From Bacteroidota bacterium (lineage in GTDB: Bacteria; Bacteroidota; Bacteroidia; Bacteroidales; Dysgonomonadaceae): a stretch of DNA of 64,000 bases. Positions 42,840 to 50,614 of this stretch are shown here, piece by piece. Below the pieces are notes generated by a model, which did not search any database, was not told where the DNA came from, and saw only the letters and a list, made by a program, of their open reading frames with translations. The stretch spans positions 1 through 64,000 of the forward strand of contig JAEWQF010000027.1 in assembly GCA_023399295.1 (NCBI GenBank). The letters are read 5' to 3'. The number at the start of each line of letters is the position of its first letter. Position 1 is the stretch's first letter. The position numbers and the translations under genes are program-made.

Positions 42840-43864
42840 AACTGCTTTGATTCGCTGTTTTGTTTCAGACCAATGGCCTGGTTGGCCGTGATGGCCACCA
42901 TGTTGTAGATATCATCCACGGAGCAACCCCGGGAGAGGTCGTTCACCGGTGCTGCCATCCCCTGTAATACCGGACCTACCGCCTCGGCGTTACCCAGTCG
43001 CTGTAACAGCTTGTATCCGATGTTGCCCGCTTCAAGCGTGGGGAAGATCAGCACGTTGGCCTTGCCAGCGATGAGGCTGCCGGGTGCCTTGCTCATTCCC
43101 ACAGAGGGTACCAGTGCTGCGTCGGCTTGCAGCTCCCCATCGATGAGCAGGGTTGGATTCATCTCTTTGGCAAGACGGGTGGCCTCCCGTACCTTGTCGA
43201 TCATTTCATGTTCGGCACTTCCCTTGGTGGAGAAGCTCAACATGGCCACCCTGGGCTCCACACCCACCAGGCTTCTGGCTGTCTGTGCCGAAGCAACAGC
43301 AATGGATGCCAATTCTTCTGCAGTGGGATTGGGCATCACCGCGCAGTCGGCAAAAATCACCGTGCCGTTCTCACCATACTGGGGTGTCTGTGTGAACATG
43401 ATAAAGGCTCCCGACACCACTTTCACCCCCGGCGATGTTTTGATGATCTGGAGTGCGGGACGAAGCACATCACCGGTGGTGTTCTCGGCGCCGGCAATCT
43501 CGCCGTCGGCATCGCCATTTTTAATCATCAGGCATGCCAGATAGAGTGGGTCTTCAACAAGTGATGCGGCCTGTTCGGTTGTCATCCCCTTTTTTCTGCG
43601 CAACTCCAGCAACAGGTCGATGTATTGGTTCTTTCTTTCGTGTGATTTGGGATTCACGATAACCGCACTCCCCAGGTGTGCCAGATTCAACTCCCTGGCT
43701 TTCGTCCTGATCTCCTGCGGATCGCCCAACAGGATGATTTCGGCCACTTCGTCGTGCAGGAGCCTGTCGGCAGCCTGCAGTGTGCGCAATTCGAGACCTT
43801 CGGGCAAGACGATGCGTTGTTGATCCGCCTTTGCCCTTTGAATCATGCTTTCAAGTAGGTTCAT
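42836..43864 (-). CDS. pta: Phosphate acetyltransferase
   Basis: Pta interconverts acetyl-CoA and acetyl phosphate; with AckA it makes ATP during fermentation to acetate. The 342-residue single-domain form has RIVLPEGLELRTLQAADRLL near residue 17, FADCAVMPNPTAEELA near 170, MLSFSTKGSAEHEMIDKV near 207 and LIAGKANVLIFPTLEAGNIGYKLLQR near 263. It lacks the long N-terminal regulatory part of the E. coli enzyme. It leads the operon, behind a leader of about 200 nt with repeated structured elements. Confidence 0.95.
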   Translation of the reverse strand: MNLLESMIQRAKADQQRIVLPEGLELRTLQAADRLLHDEVAEIILLGDPQEIRTKARELNLAHLGSAVIVNPKSHERKNQYIDLLLELRRKKGMTTEQAASLVEDPLYLACLMIKNGDADGEIAGAENTTGDVLRPALQIIKTSPGVKVVSGAFIMFTQTPQYGENGTVIFADCAVMPNPTAEELASIAVASAQTARSLVGVEPRVAMLSFSTKGSAEHEMIDKVREATRLAKEMNPTLLIDGELQADAALVPSVGMSKAPGSLIAGKANVLIFPTLEAGNIGYKLLQRLGNAEAVGPVLQGMAAPVNDLSRGCSVDDIYNMVAITANQAIGLKQNSESKQL

Positions 43865-43905
43865 TCTCTATAGTATATTGGTTTGGTTTTTTCAATCGTC
43901 AACAG

Positions 43906-44034
43906 GGCCGATTGCTCACCCTGGCCTCAACAGCTCATCAGAGCCATCGGACATGTGAGCCGTTGCTTGAAACGTTTTTTCGTTCAATCACCCGGCTTTC
44001 TACAGCTCATCAGAACCATCGGACAGCCTGTCCG
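43906..44034 (-). promoter_or_regulatory. Tandem structured leader of pta (possible cis-acting RNA)
   Basis: The 255-bp gap before pta holds two copies of a 24-nt element (one difference) on the minus strand, each followed by a second paired element. In each copy AUGGYUC-UGAU-GAGCUGU forms a 7-bp hairpin; the single difference keeps the pairing (G-C versus G-U). It is followed by a stem enclosing GGGUGA on its 5' side and GCAA on its 3' side. In copy A (43958-43997) this stem is AGCCG/CGGCU with an extra apical hairpin UUGAACG/CGUUUCAA. In copy B (43906-43926) it is GGCC/GGCC. A 7-1-7 palindrome (44020-44034) lies before copy A. I do not recognise a known riboswitch class. Confidence 0.45.
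43930..44025. repeat. Two 24-bp direct repeats, 72 bp apart
   Basis: Copies at 43930-43953 and 44002-44025 match in 23 of 24 positions. They lie upstream of pta and form part of the proposed structured leader. Confidence 0.9.
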
Positions 44035-44077
44035 GAGGGTGACGTCAGGATCTGATCAGAAGTGAAGATCGACAATG

Positions 44078-44085
44078 CAAAAGTA
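44078..44085 (-). promoter_or_regulatory. -7 promoter box TACTTTTG of the pta operon
   Basis: Exact TAnnTTTG on the minus strand. It gives a start near 44071 and a leader of about 207 nt before pta. A TTTG at 44112-44109 is 23 nt away, longer than the usual spacing. Confidence 0.5.
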
Positions 44086-44119
44086 CTAAAAATAAAGATA
44101 TGGGGTGGCAAAATGGCAG

Positions 44120-45421
44120 TTAAACAGATGCGATTGCTTCCGATGCCGTCTCCATCTTTTGCTTGATCGCCTCGGTGCAGAGGTTGCCGATGCTGCCGGC
44201 ATGGGTGTGATGTACCTTTTTTTCGGCATGGAATGAGCCCTCTTCCACCTCACGGCCCACCTGCCTGTATGCCTCCCGGAAAGGAATACCCTGCAAGACA
44301 CGTTGGTTTACCTCCTCTACGGTGAAAAGATGGTCATATTTGGTCTCTTTCAGGATGTCACTGTTGATTTTGACATGCTCCAGCATGAAATGGGCCATTT
44401 GCAGGAGGGTGTGCATGGTCTCGACAGCCGGGAAAAGCACCTCTTTTAGCAACTGATAGTCGCGATGATATCCGTGTGGCATATTGGTTGTCATTAGTGT
44501 GATCTCGTTGGGCAGACTTTGCAGCCTGTTGCAGTGACCCCTGATCAGCTCCCACACATCCGGGTTTTTCTTGTGCGGCATGATGCTCGAGCCTGTTGTC
44601 AGCTCGGACGGGTAAGAGATGAATCCGAAGTTGCCCGAGAGATAGAGGCAGTTGTCTGCCGCCAGCCTGTTGAGGGTGGAAGCAATGTTGGCCAGCGCTT
44701 GTGCCAGGACGCGTTCGCTCTTGCCACGCCCCATCTGTGCGGCGACCACGTTGTATGTCATGGTTGAGAAACCCAAATCACGGGTTGTCATCTCCCTGTC
44801 GAGCGGGAAGGAACTGCCATACCCGGCAGCTGAACCGAGCGGGTTCTGGTCGGCTACCCTCCAGGCGGCTGCCAGTGAATGCATGTCGTCAACAAGAGCT
44901 TCGGCATATGCCCCAAACCACAACCCGAATGAGGAGGGCATGGCGATCTGCAGGTGGGTGTATCCCGGCAGCAGCACCGCTTTATGGCGTTCACTGAGCG
45001 ACTGCAACAGATCGAACAGTTGCAGCATCTCCTCTTTGATCTGCAGGATCTCCTCCTTCAGATAAAGCTTGATGTCAAGCAACACCTGGTCGTTGCGGGA
45101 GCGTCCCGAGTGAATCTTCTTTCCCATCTCGCCCAGACGATTTGTAAGCATCGCCTCAACCTGGGAATGAATATCCTCCGCATCCTCCTCAAGACGGAAG
45201 TTGCCACGCTCCACCTCGACAAGGATCTGCTGCAACTCATTGCGCAACACCTTTTCCTCATCCTCTTCCAGCAAGCCAATGGCGGCAAGCATGCGGATAT
45301 GTGCCATTGATCCTGTTACGTCATGTTTCGCCAGCCTCAAGTCCAGTTCCCGGTCATTTCCTACCGTGAAGGCTTCAACCCGTTTGTTGGCATCAAAGCC
45401 CTTGTCCCATATTTTTGCCAT
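44120..45421 (-). CDS. argH: Argininosuccinate lyase
   Basis: ArgH splits argininosuccinate to arginine and fumarate. The 433-residue protein has the lyase-superfamily signature TGSSIMPHKKNPDVWELIRG near residue 276 (catalytic Ser), SGRSRNDQVLLDIKLYL near 105 and LPGYTHLQIAMPS near 152. It is slightly shorter than the E. coli enzyme at the C-terminus. It is the last gene of the arginine operon, 32 nt after the deacylase. Confidence 0.95.
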   Translation of the reverse strand: MAKIWDKGFDANKRVEAFTVGNDRELDLRLAKHDVTGSMAHIRMLAAIGLLEEDEEKVLRNELQQILVEVERGNFRLEEDAEDIHSQVEAMLTNRLGEMGKKIHSGRSRNDQVLLDIKLYLKEEILQIKEEMLQLFDLLQSLSERHKAVLLPGYTHLQIAMPSSFGLWFGAYAEALVDDMHSLAAAWRVADQNPLGSAAGYGSSFPLDREMTTRDLGFSTMTYNVVAAQMGRGKSERVLAQALANIASTLNRLAADNCLYLSGNFGFISYPSELTTGSSIMPHKKNPDVWELIRGHCNRLQSLPNEITLMTTNMPHGYHRDYQLLKEVLFPAVETMHTLLQMAHFMLEHVKINSDILKETKYDHLFTVEEVNQRVLQGIPFREAYRQVGREVEEGSFHAEKKVHHTHAGSIGNLCTEAIKQKMETASEAIASV

Positions 45422-45453
45422 GTTTGTCCTATTTAGCGATCAGCCGTCAGCTT

Positions 45454-46521
45454 TTATTTGTATTGTTCTTTCAGTTGCGAGATAAACGCAATGTATCCTT
45501 TGATACCCTGTTCCAGTTCCTCGATCAGCACATACTCGTCAGCCTGGTGTGAGCGTGCCGACTCTCCGGGTCCCATCTTCACCGCAGGGCAGGTGATCCG
45601 CATCCAGTCGGAGGTGGTGGGGGAGGTATAGCTTTCGATGCCCAACGCACCGATACAGTGCATCAACTGGTGATCAGCCGGGGTAGCAGAGCTCCTGTTG
45701 GTGAGTGATCGTGCTGTCAGCCTGCTTTTTACCTGGGGTTGCAACAACTCCATGATCTCACTGTTGCTATATTGTTCCGTGGGGCGGATATCTGCCACAA
45801 AGCGACAGCGGTCGGGCACCACGTTGTGTTGTGTGCCTGCCTGGATCTGTGTCACTGTCAGCTTTACCTCTCCCATCGTGGGGGAGATTCGGTCAAATTT
45901 TACAGAGCGGAGGGTCGCAATATCCTCCAATGCGATGTAAAGTGCATTCACCCCCTCATCGCGTGCAGCATGACCGCTCATGCCATGCGCTTCTGCGTCG
46001 ATCACCAACAGCCCCCTCTCTGCAATTGCAGCTCTCATCCCTGTTGGCTCACCGATGATTGCCATCGCTACCATCTCCTTCAGCTCGTGCCAGAGGAGGT
46101 GCATCCCCCCCGGGCCGGAGTTCTCTTCTTCTGTTGAGAGTGCCAGCAGCAGGTTGAACGGAAGCACTTCCCCGCAATAGTGGAGGAAGGTCATGATCAT
46201 CGCCACCACGCTGGCCCCAGCATCGTTGCTGCCCAATCCATTGATCTGTGTGGTTGAGTGGGGCGGATTGAAGGGGTCGAAGCGATATCCCTGGGTGGGT
46301 TGCACCGTGTCGAGGTGGGAGTTGAGCATCAGCGTCGGTTTGGACGCGTCCTGATGCAGGGTTCTCATCACCATGTTGTTGCCATACCGTTCCACGGCAA
46401 CCCCCTGATCGTTGAAAAACTGTGTCAGGTAGTGGACTCGTTGTTGTTCCTCCCCAGAGAAGGAACGGATGGATACCAGCTTTCTCAGCAGGTTGGTGGC
46501 GGTATGTAGCGTACTGTTCAT
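45454..46521 (-). CDS. argE: M20-family deacylase, probable N-succinyl(acetyl)-citrulline desuccinylase
   Basis: The 355-residue dinuclear-zinc hydrolase shows LNSHLDTVQP near residue 68 (His ligand and catalytic Asp), GLGSNDAGASV near 96, LLALSTEEENSGPGGM near 125 (catalytic Glu), IIGEPTGM near 155 and a last His in ARSHQADEYV. In Bacteroidota the carbamoylation precedes deacylation, so the expected substrate is N-succinyl-L-citrulline rather than acetylornithine. The ATG at 46521 (MNSTLHTATNLL) is chosen because the frame upstream of it overlaps argB and lacks family sequence. It lies 47 nt after argB. Confidence 0.88.
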   Translation of the reverse strand: MNSTLHTATNLLRKLVSIRSFSGEEQQRVHYLTQFFNDQGVAVERYGNNMVMRTLHQDASKPTLMLNSHLDTVQPTQGYRFDPFNPPHSTTQINGLGSNDAGASVVAMIMTFLHYCGEVLPFNLLLALSTEEENSGPGGMHLLWHELKEMVAMAIIGEPTGMRAAIAERGLLVIDAEAHGMSGHAARDEGVNALYIALEDIATLRSVKFDRISPTMGEVKLTVTQIQAGTQHNVVPDRCRFVADIRPTEQYSNSEIMELLQPQVKSRLTARSLTNRSSATPADHQLMHCIGALGIESYTSPTTSDWMRITCPAVKMGPGESARSHQADEYVLIEELEQGIKGYIAFISQLKEQYK

Positions 46522-46568
46522 GGGATGAATGGGTGCGTTGGATGAAATTGAAACAACAAAAGTGATGA

Positions 46569-47369
46569 TCAGGTTGATTCCTTTGCATCTGCTCCTGTGA
46601 GCAGTGTCCCCTTTCCGGAGAGGAGATTTTTCGCATGCAGGATCACTACGTTTGAAACCCCCTGGTCGATTGCCCTGAATGAGTTGTCCAGCTTTGGAAT
46701 CATGCCGTCGGCGATGATACCCTGCTGTTTCAAGCTTGCACATTCTGCCTTTGTCATTGTCGGAATCAGACTCTGCGGATCGTTCAACTCTCTGAGGACC
46801 CCCTCCTTTTCGAAGCAGTAATAGAGCGTGCTTTCATATTGAGTTGAAAGGGTGGTGGCGACCGAGTAGGCGATGGTGTCGGCGTTGGTATTGAGCAGTG
46901 AGCCCTTGCCATCGTGTGTGATGGCGCAGAAGACCGGCACGATGCCGCTCTCGCACAGTTGCGCGATGAAGGGTGCATTCATCATCGCCGGATCCGGGTC
47001 ACCCACGAATCCGTAATCGATTGGTTCGGGTGAGCGGCGGACGGAGGGGATCACATTGGCATCGGCACCGGAGAGACCGATCGCGTTGCACCCGATCTGC
47101 TGCAGCACAGCCACGATGCGCTTGTTGATCCATCCTGCATAGACCATCACCACCAGCATGAGCGTTTCACTGTCGGTGATTCTCCGCCCATTCACCATCT
47201 TTGTGTCGATTCCCAGTTGCCGCGCCATCTTCGATGCCATCACACCGCCACCATGCACCAGCACCTTCCTGCCTGGCAGCTGATTGAAGTCTGCCAGGAA
47301 TAGCTGCAATGCTACCGGATCATCCACGATGTTGCCGCCGATTTTCACGATGGATATCTTTTCTTTCAT
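46569..47369 (-). CDS. argB: Acetylglutamate (or succinylglutamate) kinase
   Basis: The 266-residue amino acid kinase phosphorylates the acyl-glutamate. Motifs are IVKIGGNIVDD near residue 7, VLVHGGGVMASKMARQLGI near 36, the substrate loop NGRRITDSETLMLVVM near 60 and GMIPKLDNSFRAIDQGVSNVVI near 216. The operon carries a succinylornithine-type carbamoyltransferase, so the natural substrate is probably N-succinylglutamate. It is separated from argF' by a 73-nt gap filled with an 8-bp tandem repeat. Confidence 0.93.
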   Translation of the reverse strand: MKEKISIVKIGGNIVDDPVALQLFLADFNQLPGRKVLVHGGGVMASKMARQLGIDTKMVNGRRITDSETLMLVVMVYAGWINKRIVAVLQQIGCNAIGLSGADANVIPSVRRSPEPIDYGFVGDPDPAMMNAPFIAQLCESGIVPVFCAITHDGKGSLLNTNADTIAYSVATTLSTQYESTLYYCFEKEGVLRELNDPQSLIPTMTKAECASLKQQGIIADGMIPKLDNSFRAIDQGVSNVVILHAKNLLSGKGTLLTGADAKEST

Positions 47370-47371
47370 CC

Positions 47372-47435
47372 TTACTAACCTACTAACCTACTAACCTACT
47401 AACCTACTAACGTAATAACTTACTAACCTACCAAC
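47372..47435. repeat. 8-copy 8-bp tandem repeat between argF' and argB
   Basis: Eight consecutive 8-bp units (plus strand CTACTAAC, with TTACTAAC, GTAATAAC and CTACCAAC variants at the ends) fill almost the whole 73-nt spacer. On the coding strand the last unit abuts the argB ATG, so it contributes the ribosome-binding region (TTAGTAAGG just before ATG). Copy number changes would alter the spacing between the genes. Confidence 0.95.
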
Positions 47436-47442
47436 CTCAACA

Positions 47443-48396
47443 TCATATCGACAAAAGGATCTCCTTGAGGACTGTTTGAGCTGAAACCACCCTGTTGGCT
47501 GCTTCCGGGATCACGATCGACTGACTGCTTTCGATCACCTCGTCGGTAACGATCATGTTGCGACGTACCGGCAGGCAGTGCATGAAGTATGCCTCATTCG
47601 TCAGTGCCATTTTTGCGCCATCCACTGTCCAGGAACGATCGGTGGAGAGCACCTTGCCATAGTGCGGATCGTTGTATGCTGCCCAATTCTTCGCATAAAT
47701 GAAATCGGCATCGCGAAAGGCCTTCTTGTTGTCGTATTCCACCGTTGCATTTCTAACAAATTGCGGATCCAGCTCATAACCTTCCGGGTGAGTGATTACA
47801 AACTCATAATCAGTTGCATTCATCCACTCGGCGAAAGAGTTGGGAACAGCCTGCGGCAATGCACGGGGATGCGGTGCCCAGGTGAGTACCACCTTTGGTT
47901 GCGCGCTCTTTTTATACTCTTCAATGGTGATCAGGTCGGCAAAGCTTTGCAGCGGATGACGGGTGGCCGCCTCCATGCTGAAGACCGGCTTGCCGGAGTA
48001 TCGGATGAACTGATTCAGGATCAACTCGTTGTAATCATCCTCTTTCTTTTCGAACTGTGCGAAGGAGCGGACACCAATCACATCGCAATAGGAACCCATC
48101 ACCGGGATTGCTTCCAGTATGTGTTCCGGCTTATCGCCATCCATCAACACGCCCCGTTCTGTCTCCAGCTTCCAGGCACCCTGGTTGATGTCGAGCACCA
48201 TCACGTTCATGCCCAGGTTCATCCCTGCTTTCTGCGTGCTGAGCCTGGTGCGCAGGCTTGAGTTGAAAAAGATCAGCATCAATGTCTTGTTGCGTCCCAG
48301 CGCCTGGTCGGCAAAAGGATTCTCTTTTACAAATCTGGCTTTCTCCAGCGCCTGTTTCAGGTCGCCAATATCCTGTACGGAAGTAAAATGTTTCAT
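47443..48396 (-). CDS. argF': N-succinylornithine carbamoyltransferase
   Basis: This enzyme carbamoylates N-succinylornithine to N-succinylcitrulline, replacing ordinary ornithine transcarbamylase. The 317-residue protein has the carbamoyl-phosphate loop FFNSSLRTRLSTQKAG (normally STRTR) near residue 43, and FMHCLPVRRNMIVTDEV near 270. In the loop GDKPEHILEA residue 90 is proline. In the Bacteroides fragilis enzyme a proline at this place gives preference for the succinyl substrate, whereas acetylornithine enzymes have glutamate. This points to the succinylated pathway. Confidence 0.93.
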   Translation of the reverse strand: MKHFTSVQDIGDLKQALEKARFVKENPFADQALGRNKTLMLIFFNSSLRTRLSTQKAGMNLGMNVMVLDINQGAWKLETERGVLMDGDKPEHILEAIPVMGSYCDVIGVRSFAQFEKKEDDYNELILNQFIRYSGKPVFSMEAATRHPLQSFADLITIEEYKKSAQPKVVLTWAPHPRALPQAVPNSFAEWMNATDYEFVITHPEGYELDPQFVRNATVEYDNKKAFRDADFIYAKNWAAYNDPHYGKVLSTDRSWTVDGAKMALTNEAYFMHCLPVRRNMIVTDEVIESSQSIVIPEAANRVVSAQTVLKEILLSI

Positions 48397-48416
48397 GTCA
48401 CTCTTGTTTGGACCGG

Positions 48417-49559
48417 TTAGTTTGATGTTGTCAAATGCCCAATTGATTCGCGCAAGGCTGCCAGGAAGTGATCCACTTCAACCCGACCGATCGACAACGG
48501 TGGCAACAGCCGCATCACATTGTTTTTTGCTCCGCCAGTGAAGATGTGGTGACGGAAGAGCAGCTGGTTGCGGATGTCAGCAAATTGCGGTTGGAATGAG
48601 ATGCCGATCATCAGACCCCGGCCACGAATCTCGCTGATGCCCTCCATGGTGGAGAGTTCTTTTATCAGGTAATCACCCATCTCTCTTGCATTCTCCATCA
48701 GCGACTCGTCGCGCATTGTGTCGAGCACCGCGATGGCGGCGGCACAGGCAAGATGATTGCCTCCGAAGGTGGTGCCCAGCATTCCCTTTTTGGCTTCAAA
48801 AAGAGGTGACACCAACAGTCCGCCAATCGGGAATCCATTGCCCATCCCCTTGGCTGTGGTGATGAGGTCGGGTCTGATCCCTGCTGCCTGGTGCGCGAAG
48901 AAATCGCCCGTACGGGCGTAACCTGATTGAATCTCATCGAGGATCAGGGGTGTTGCATAGCGGCTGCACAGCTCACGGAGACCTTGCAGGAACGCATTGT
49001 CGGGAGCATGGATGCCGGCTACTCCCTGGATCCCCTCGATGATCACTGCTGCCACATCACTTTTACCAAGCTCCTGTGCAACAGCTTCCAGGTTGTTCAT
49101 TGGCAGGAAGGTTACCTCGTGTCCCTTGTTGAGAGGTGCCTGGATGGCTTGGTTGTCGGTCACCGCAACGGCACCCGAGGTGCGGCCATGAAAAGCCTCC
49201 GCGAAGGCGATCACCCGTTTCCTGCCGGTGTGGAATGAGGCCAGCTTGAGCGCGTTCTCGTTTGCTTCGGCACCCGAGTTGCAGAGAAAGAGGGAATAGT
49301 CGGGATAACCACTTTGTGCACCCAACTTCTCGGCCAACTCCTGTTGGAGCGAGTTCACTACCGAGTTGGAATAAAAACCAATTTTGGCTGCCTGTTGTTG
49401 CACTGCCTCCACATAGCGTGGGTGGGAGTGGCCAATAGAGATCACCGCATGGCCACCATAGAGGTCCAGGTATTCTCTCCCTTCATTGTCCCATACCCTG
49501 CATCCTTCTGCTTTTACCGGCTCGATGGGCCAGAGGCTGTACACATCAAATAGATTCAT
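48417..49559 (-). CDS. argD: Acylornithine aminotransferase
   Basis: The 380-residue class III PLP aminotransferase converts acyl-glutamate semialdehyde to acyl-ornithine. Motifs are FLCNSGAEANENALKLA near residue 92, FAEAFHGRTSGAVAVT near 118, PLILDEIQSGYARTG near 210 (Asp for PLP) and LITTAKGMGNGFPIGG near 237 with the PLP lysine. Position between argC and argF' fixes its role in arginine synthesis. Confidence 0.94.
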   Translation of the reverse strand: MNLFDVYSLWPIEPVKAEGCRVWDNEGREYLDLYGGHAVISIGHSHPRYVEAVQQQAAKIGFYSNSVVNSLQQELAEKLGAQSGYPDYSLFLCNSGAEANENALKLASFHTGRKRVIAFAEAFHGRTSGAVAVTDNQAIQAPLNKGHEVTFLPMNNLEAVAQELGKSDVAAVIIEGIQGVAGIHAPDNAFLQGLRELCSRYATPLILDEIQSGYARTGDFFAHQAAGIRPDLITTAKGMGNGFPIGGLLVSPLFEAKKGMLGTTFGGNHLACAAAIAVLDTMRDESLMENAREMGDYLIKELSTMEGISEIRGRGLMIGISFQPQFADIRNQLLFRHHIFTGGAKNNVMRLLPPLSIGRVEVDHFLAALRESIGHLTTSN

Positions 49560-49578
49560 TTGCTGATCGATTAGGTGA

Positions 49579-49603
49579 TTCGTTGTTTCGTTGTTTCGTT
49601 TCG
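49579..49603. repeat. Short 8-bp repeat in the argC-argD gap
   Basis: TTCGTTGT occurs twice in tandem, followed by partial copies TTCGTT and TCG, in the 80-nt spacer between argC and argD. It is a smaller version of the unit-8 repeat seen between argF' and argB, with a different unit sequence. Confidence 0.7.
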
Positions 49604-49639
49604 TCCATCAGGATGTCCTGCCACCAACGTGTCACAATG

Positions 49640-50614
49640 TTAAAAAGCACTCCCTTTGAGTTTCAGTCCGGTTGTCTCATCCAGTCCAAACATCAGGTTC
49701 ATGTTCTGTACCGCCTGTCCGGAGGCTCCTTTCACCAGGTTGTCGATGATGGAAGTGATGTGGATGTATCCGTTGTGAAATTCAATGTGGAGCAATCCCT
49801 TGTTGCTGTTGACAACCTCCTTCAGGCTGATGCTCTTGTCGGAGACAAAAACAAAGGGCGACGAAGCATAGTAGCTCTTGTAGCGTTCCACCACCTCTTT
49901 TTCCGATAGCGTGCCTCTCCACCTGGTGTATACACTGGCAAAGATGCCGCGGGTGAAGTCACCCCGCATCGGCACGAAATTGATCTGTGGCTGCTGGTTG
50001 CTGCCCGCAGCCACCAGGGTATTGCCTATCTCTTCCAGGTGTTGGTGTGTGAAGGGCTTATAGACCGACAGGTTGTTGTCGCGATAGCTGAAATGGGTGG
50101 TCTCTCCCGGCTTCTTTCCGGCACCGGTTGAGCCGGTAATGGCATGCACATGGACCTCATCCTGGAGCAGGTCATCTGCCGCCAGAGGCAGGAGTGCCAG
50201 CATGATGGAGGTGGCAAAGCAGCCCGGGTTGGCCACGTACCTTGACTGGCGAATCGTCTCACGATTCAGCTCGCAAAGGCCAAAACAGAACTCCTTGTCG
50301 TGATAAACGGGATCGTTGCGGAAATCGTTGCCCAGGTCGATGATCTTGCACCCCTCTGGTAGTTTGTTCTGCTCCAGAAAGGCCCGTGACAGACCGTGCC
50401 CAAGACAGAGAAACATCAGATCGGGTTGGTTGAACGTCTGGCTGAACAGCAGGTCGGTTTCTCCCAACAGGTCCCGGTGTACCTCTGCTACCGGCATCCC
50501 GACGGAGGTTGTGCTGATCACCGACTCAATCGTTACCTGGGGGTGATGCAGCAGGATCCGCAGCAGCTCACCTGCCGTGTACCCAGTGCCACCTGCAATG
50601 CTAACTTTTATCAT
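49640..50614 (-). CDS. argC: N-acyl-gamma-glutamyl-phosphate reductase
   Basis: ArgC reduces acylglutamyl phosphate to the semialdehyde with NADPH. The 324-residue protein has the nucleotide loop IAGGTGYTAGELLRIL near residue 6, LGNDFRND near 93 and the catalytic cysteine in YVANPGCFATSIMLAL near 131. STGAGKKPGETTHFSYRDNN near 162 is also typical. Its start overlaps the end of argG by 14 nt. Confidence 0.95.
   Translation of the reverse strand: MIKVSIAGGTGYTAGELLRILLHHPQVTIESVISTTSVGMPVAEVHRDLLGETDLLFSQTFNQPDLMFLCLGHGLSRAFLEQNKLPEGCKIIDLGNDFRNDPVYHDKEFCFGLCELNRETIRQSRYVANPGCFATSIMLALLPLAADDLLQDEVHVHAITGSTGAGKKPGETTHFSYRDNNLSVYKPFTHQHLEEIGNTLVAAGSNQQPQINFVPMRGDFTRGIFASVYTRWRGTLSEKEVVERYKSYYASSPFVFVSDKSISLKEVVNSNKGLLHIEFHNGYIHITSIIDNLVKGASGQAVQNMNLMFGLDETTGLKLKGSAF

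Noticed and set aside
43958..44025. CTGATGAG in both pta-leader repeats looks like the core of a hammerhead ribozyme
   Set aside because: A hammerhead needs CUGAUGA, a stem II and then GAAA with two further stems. The bases after CTGATGAG pair back with the bases before it instead, and copy B has no GAAA.
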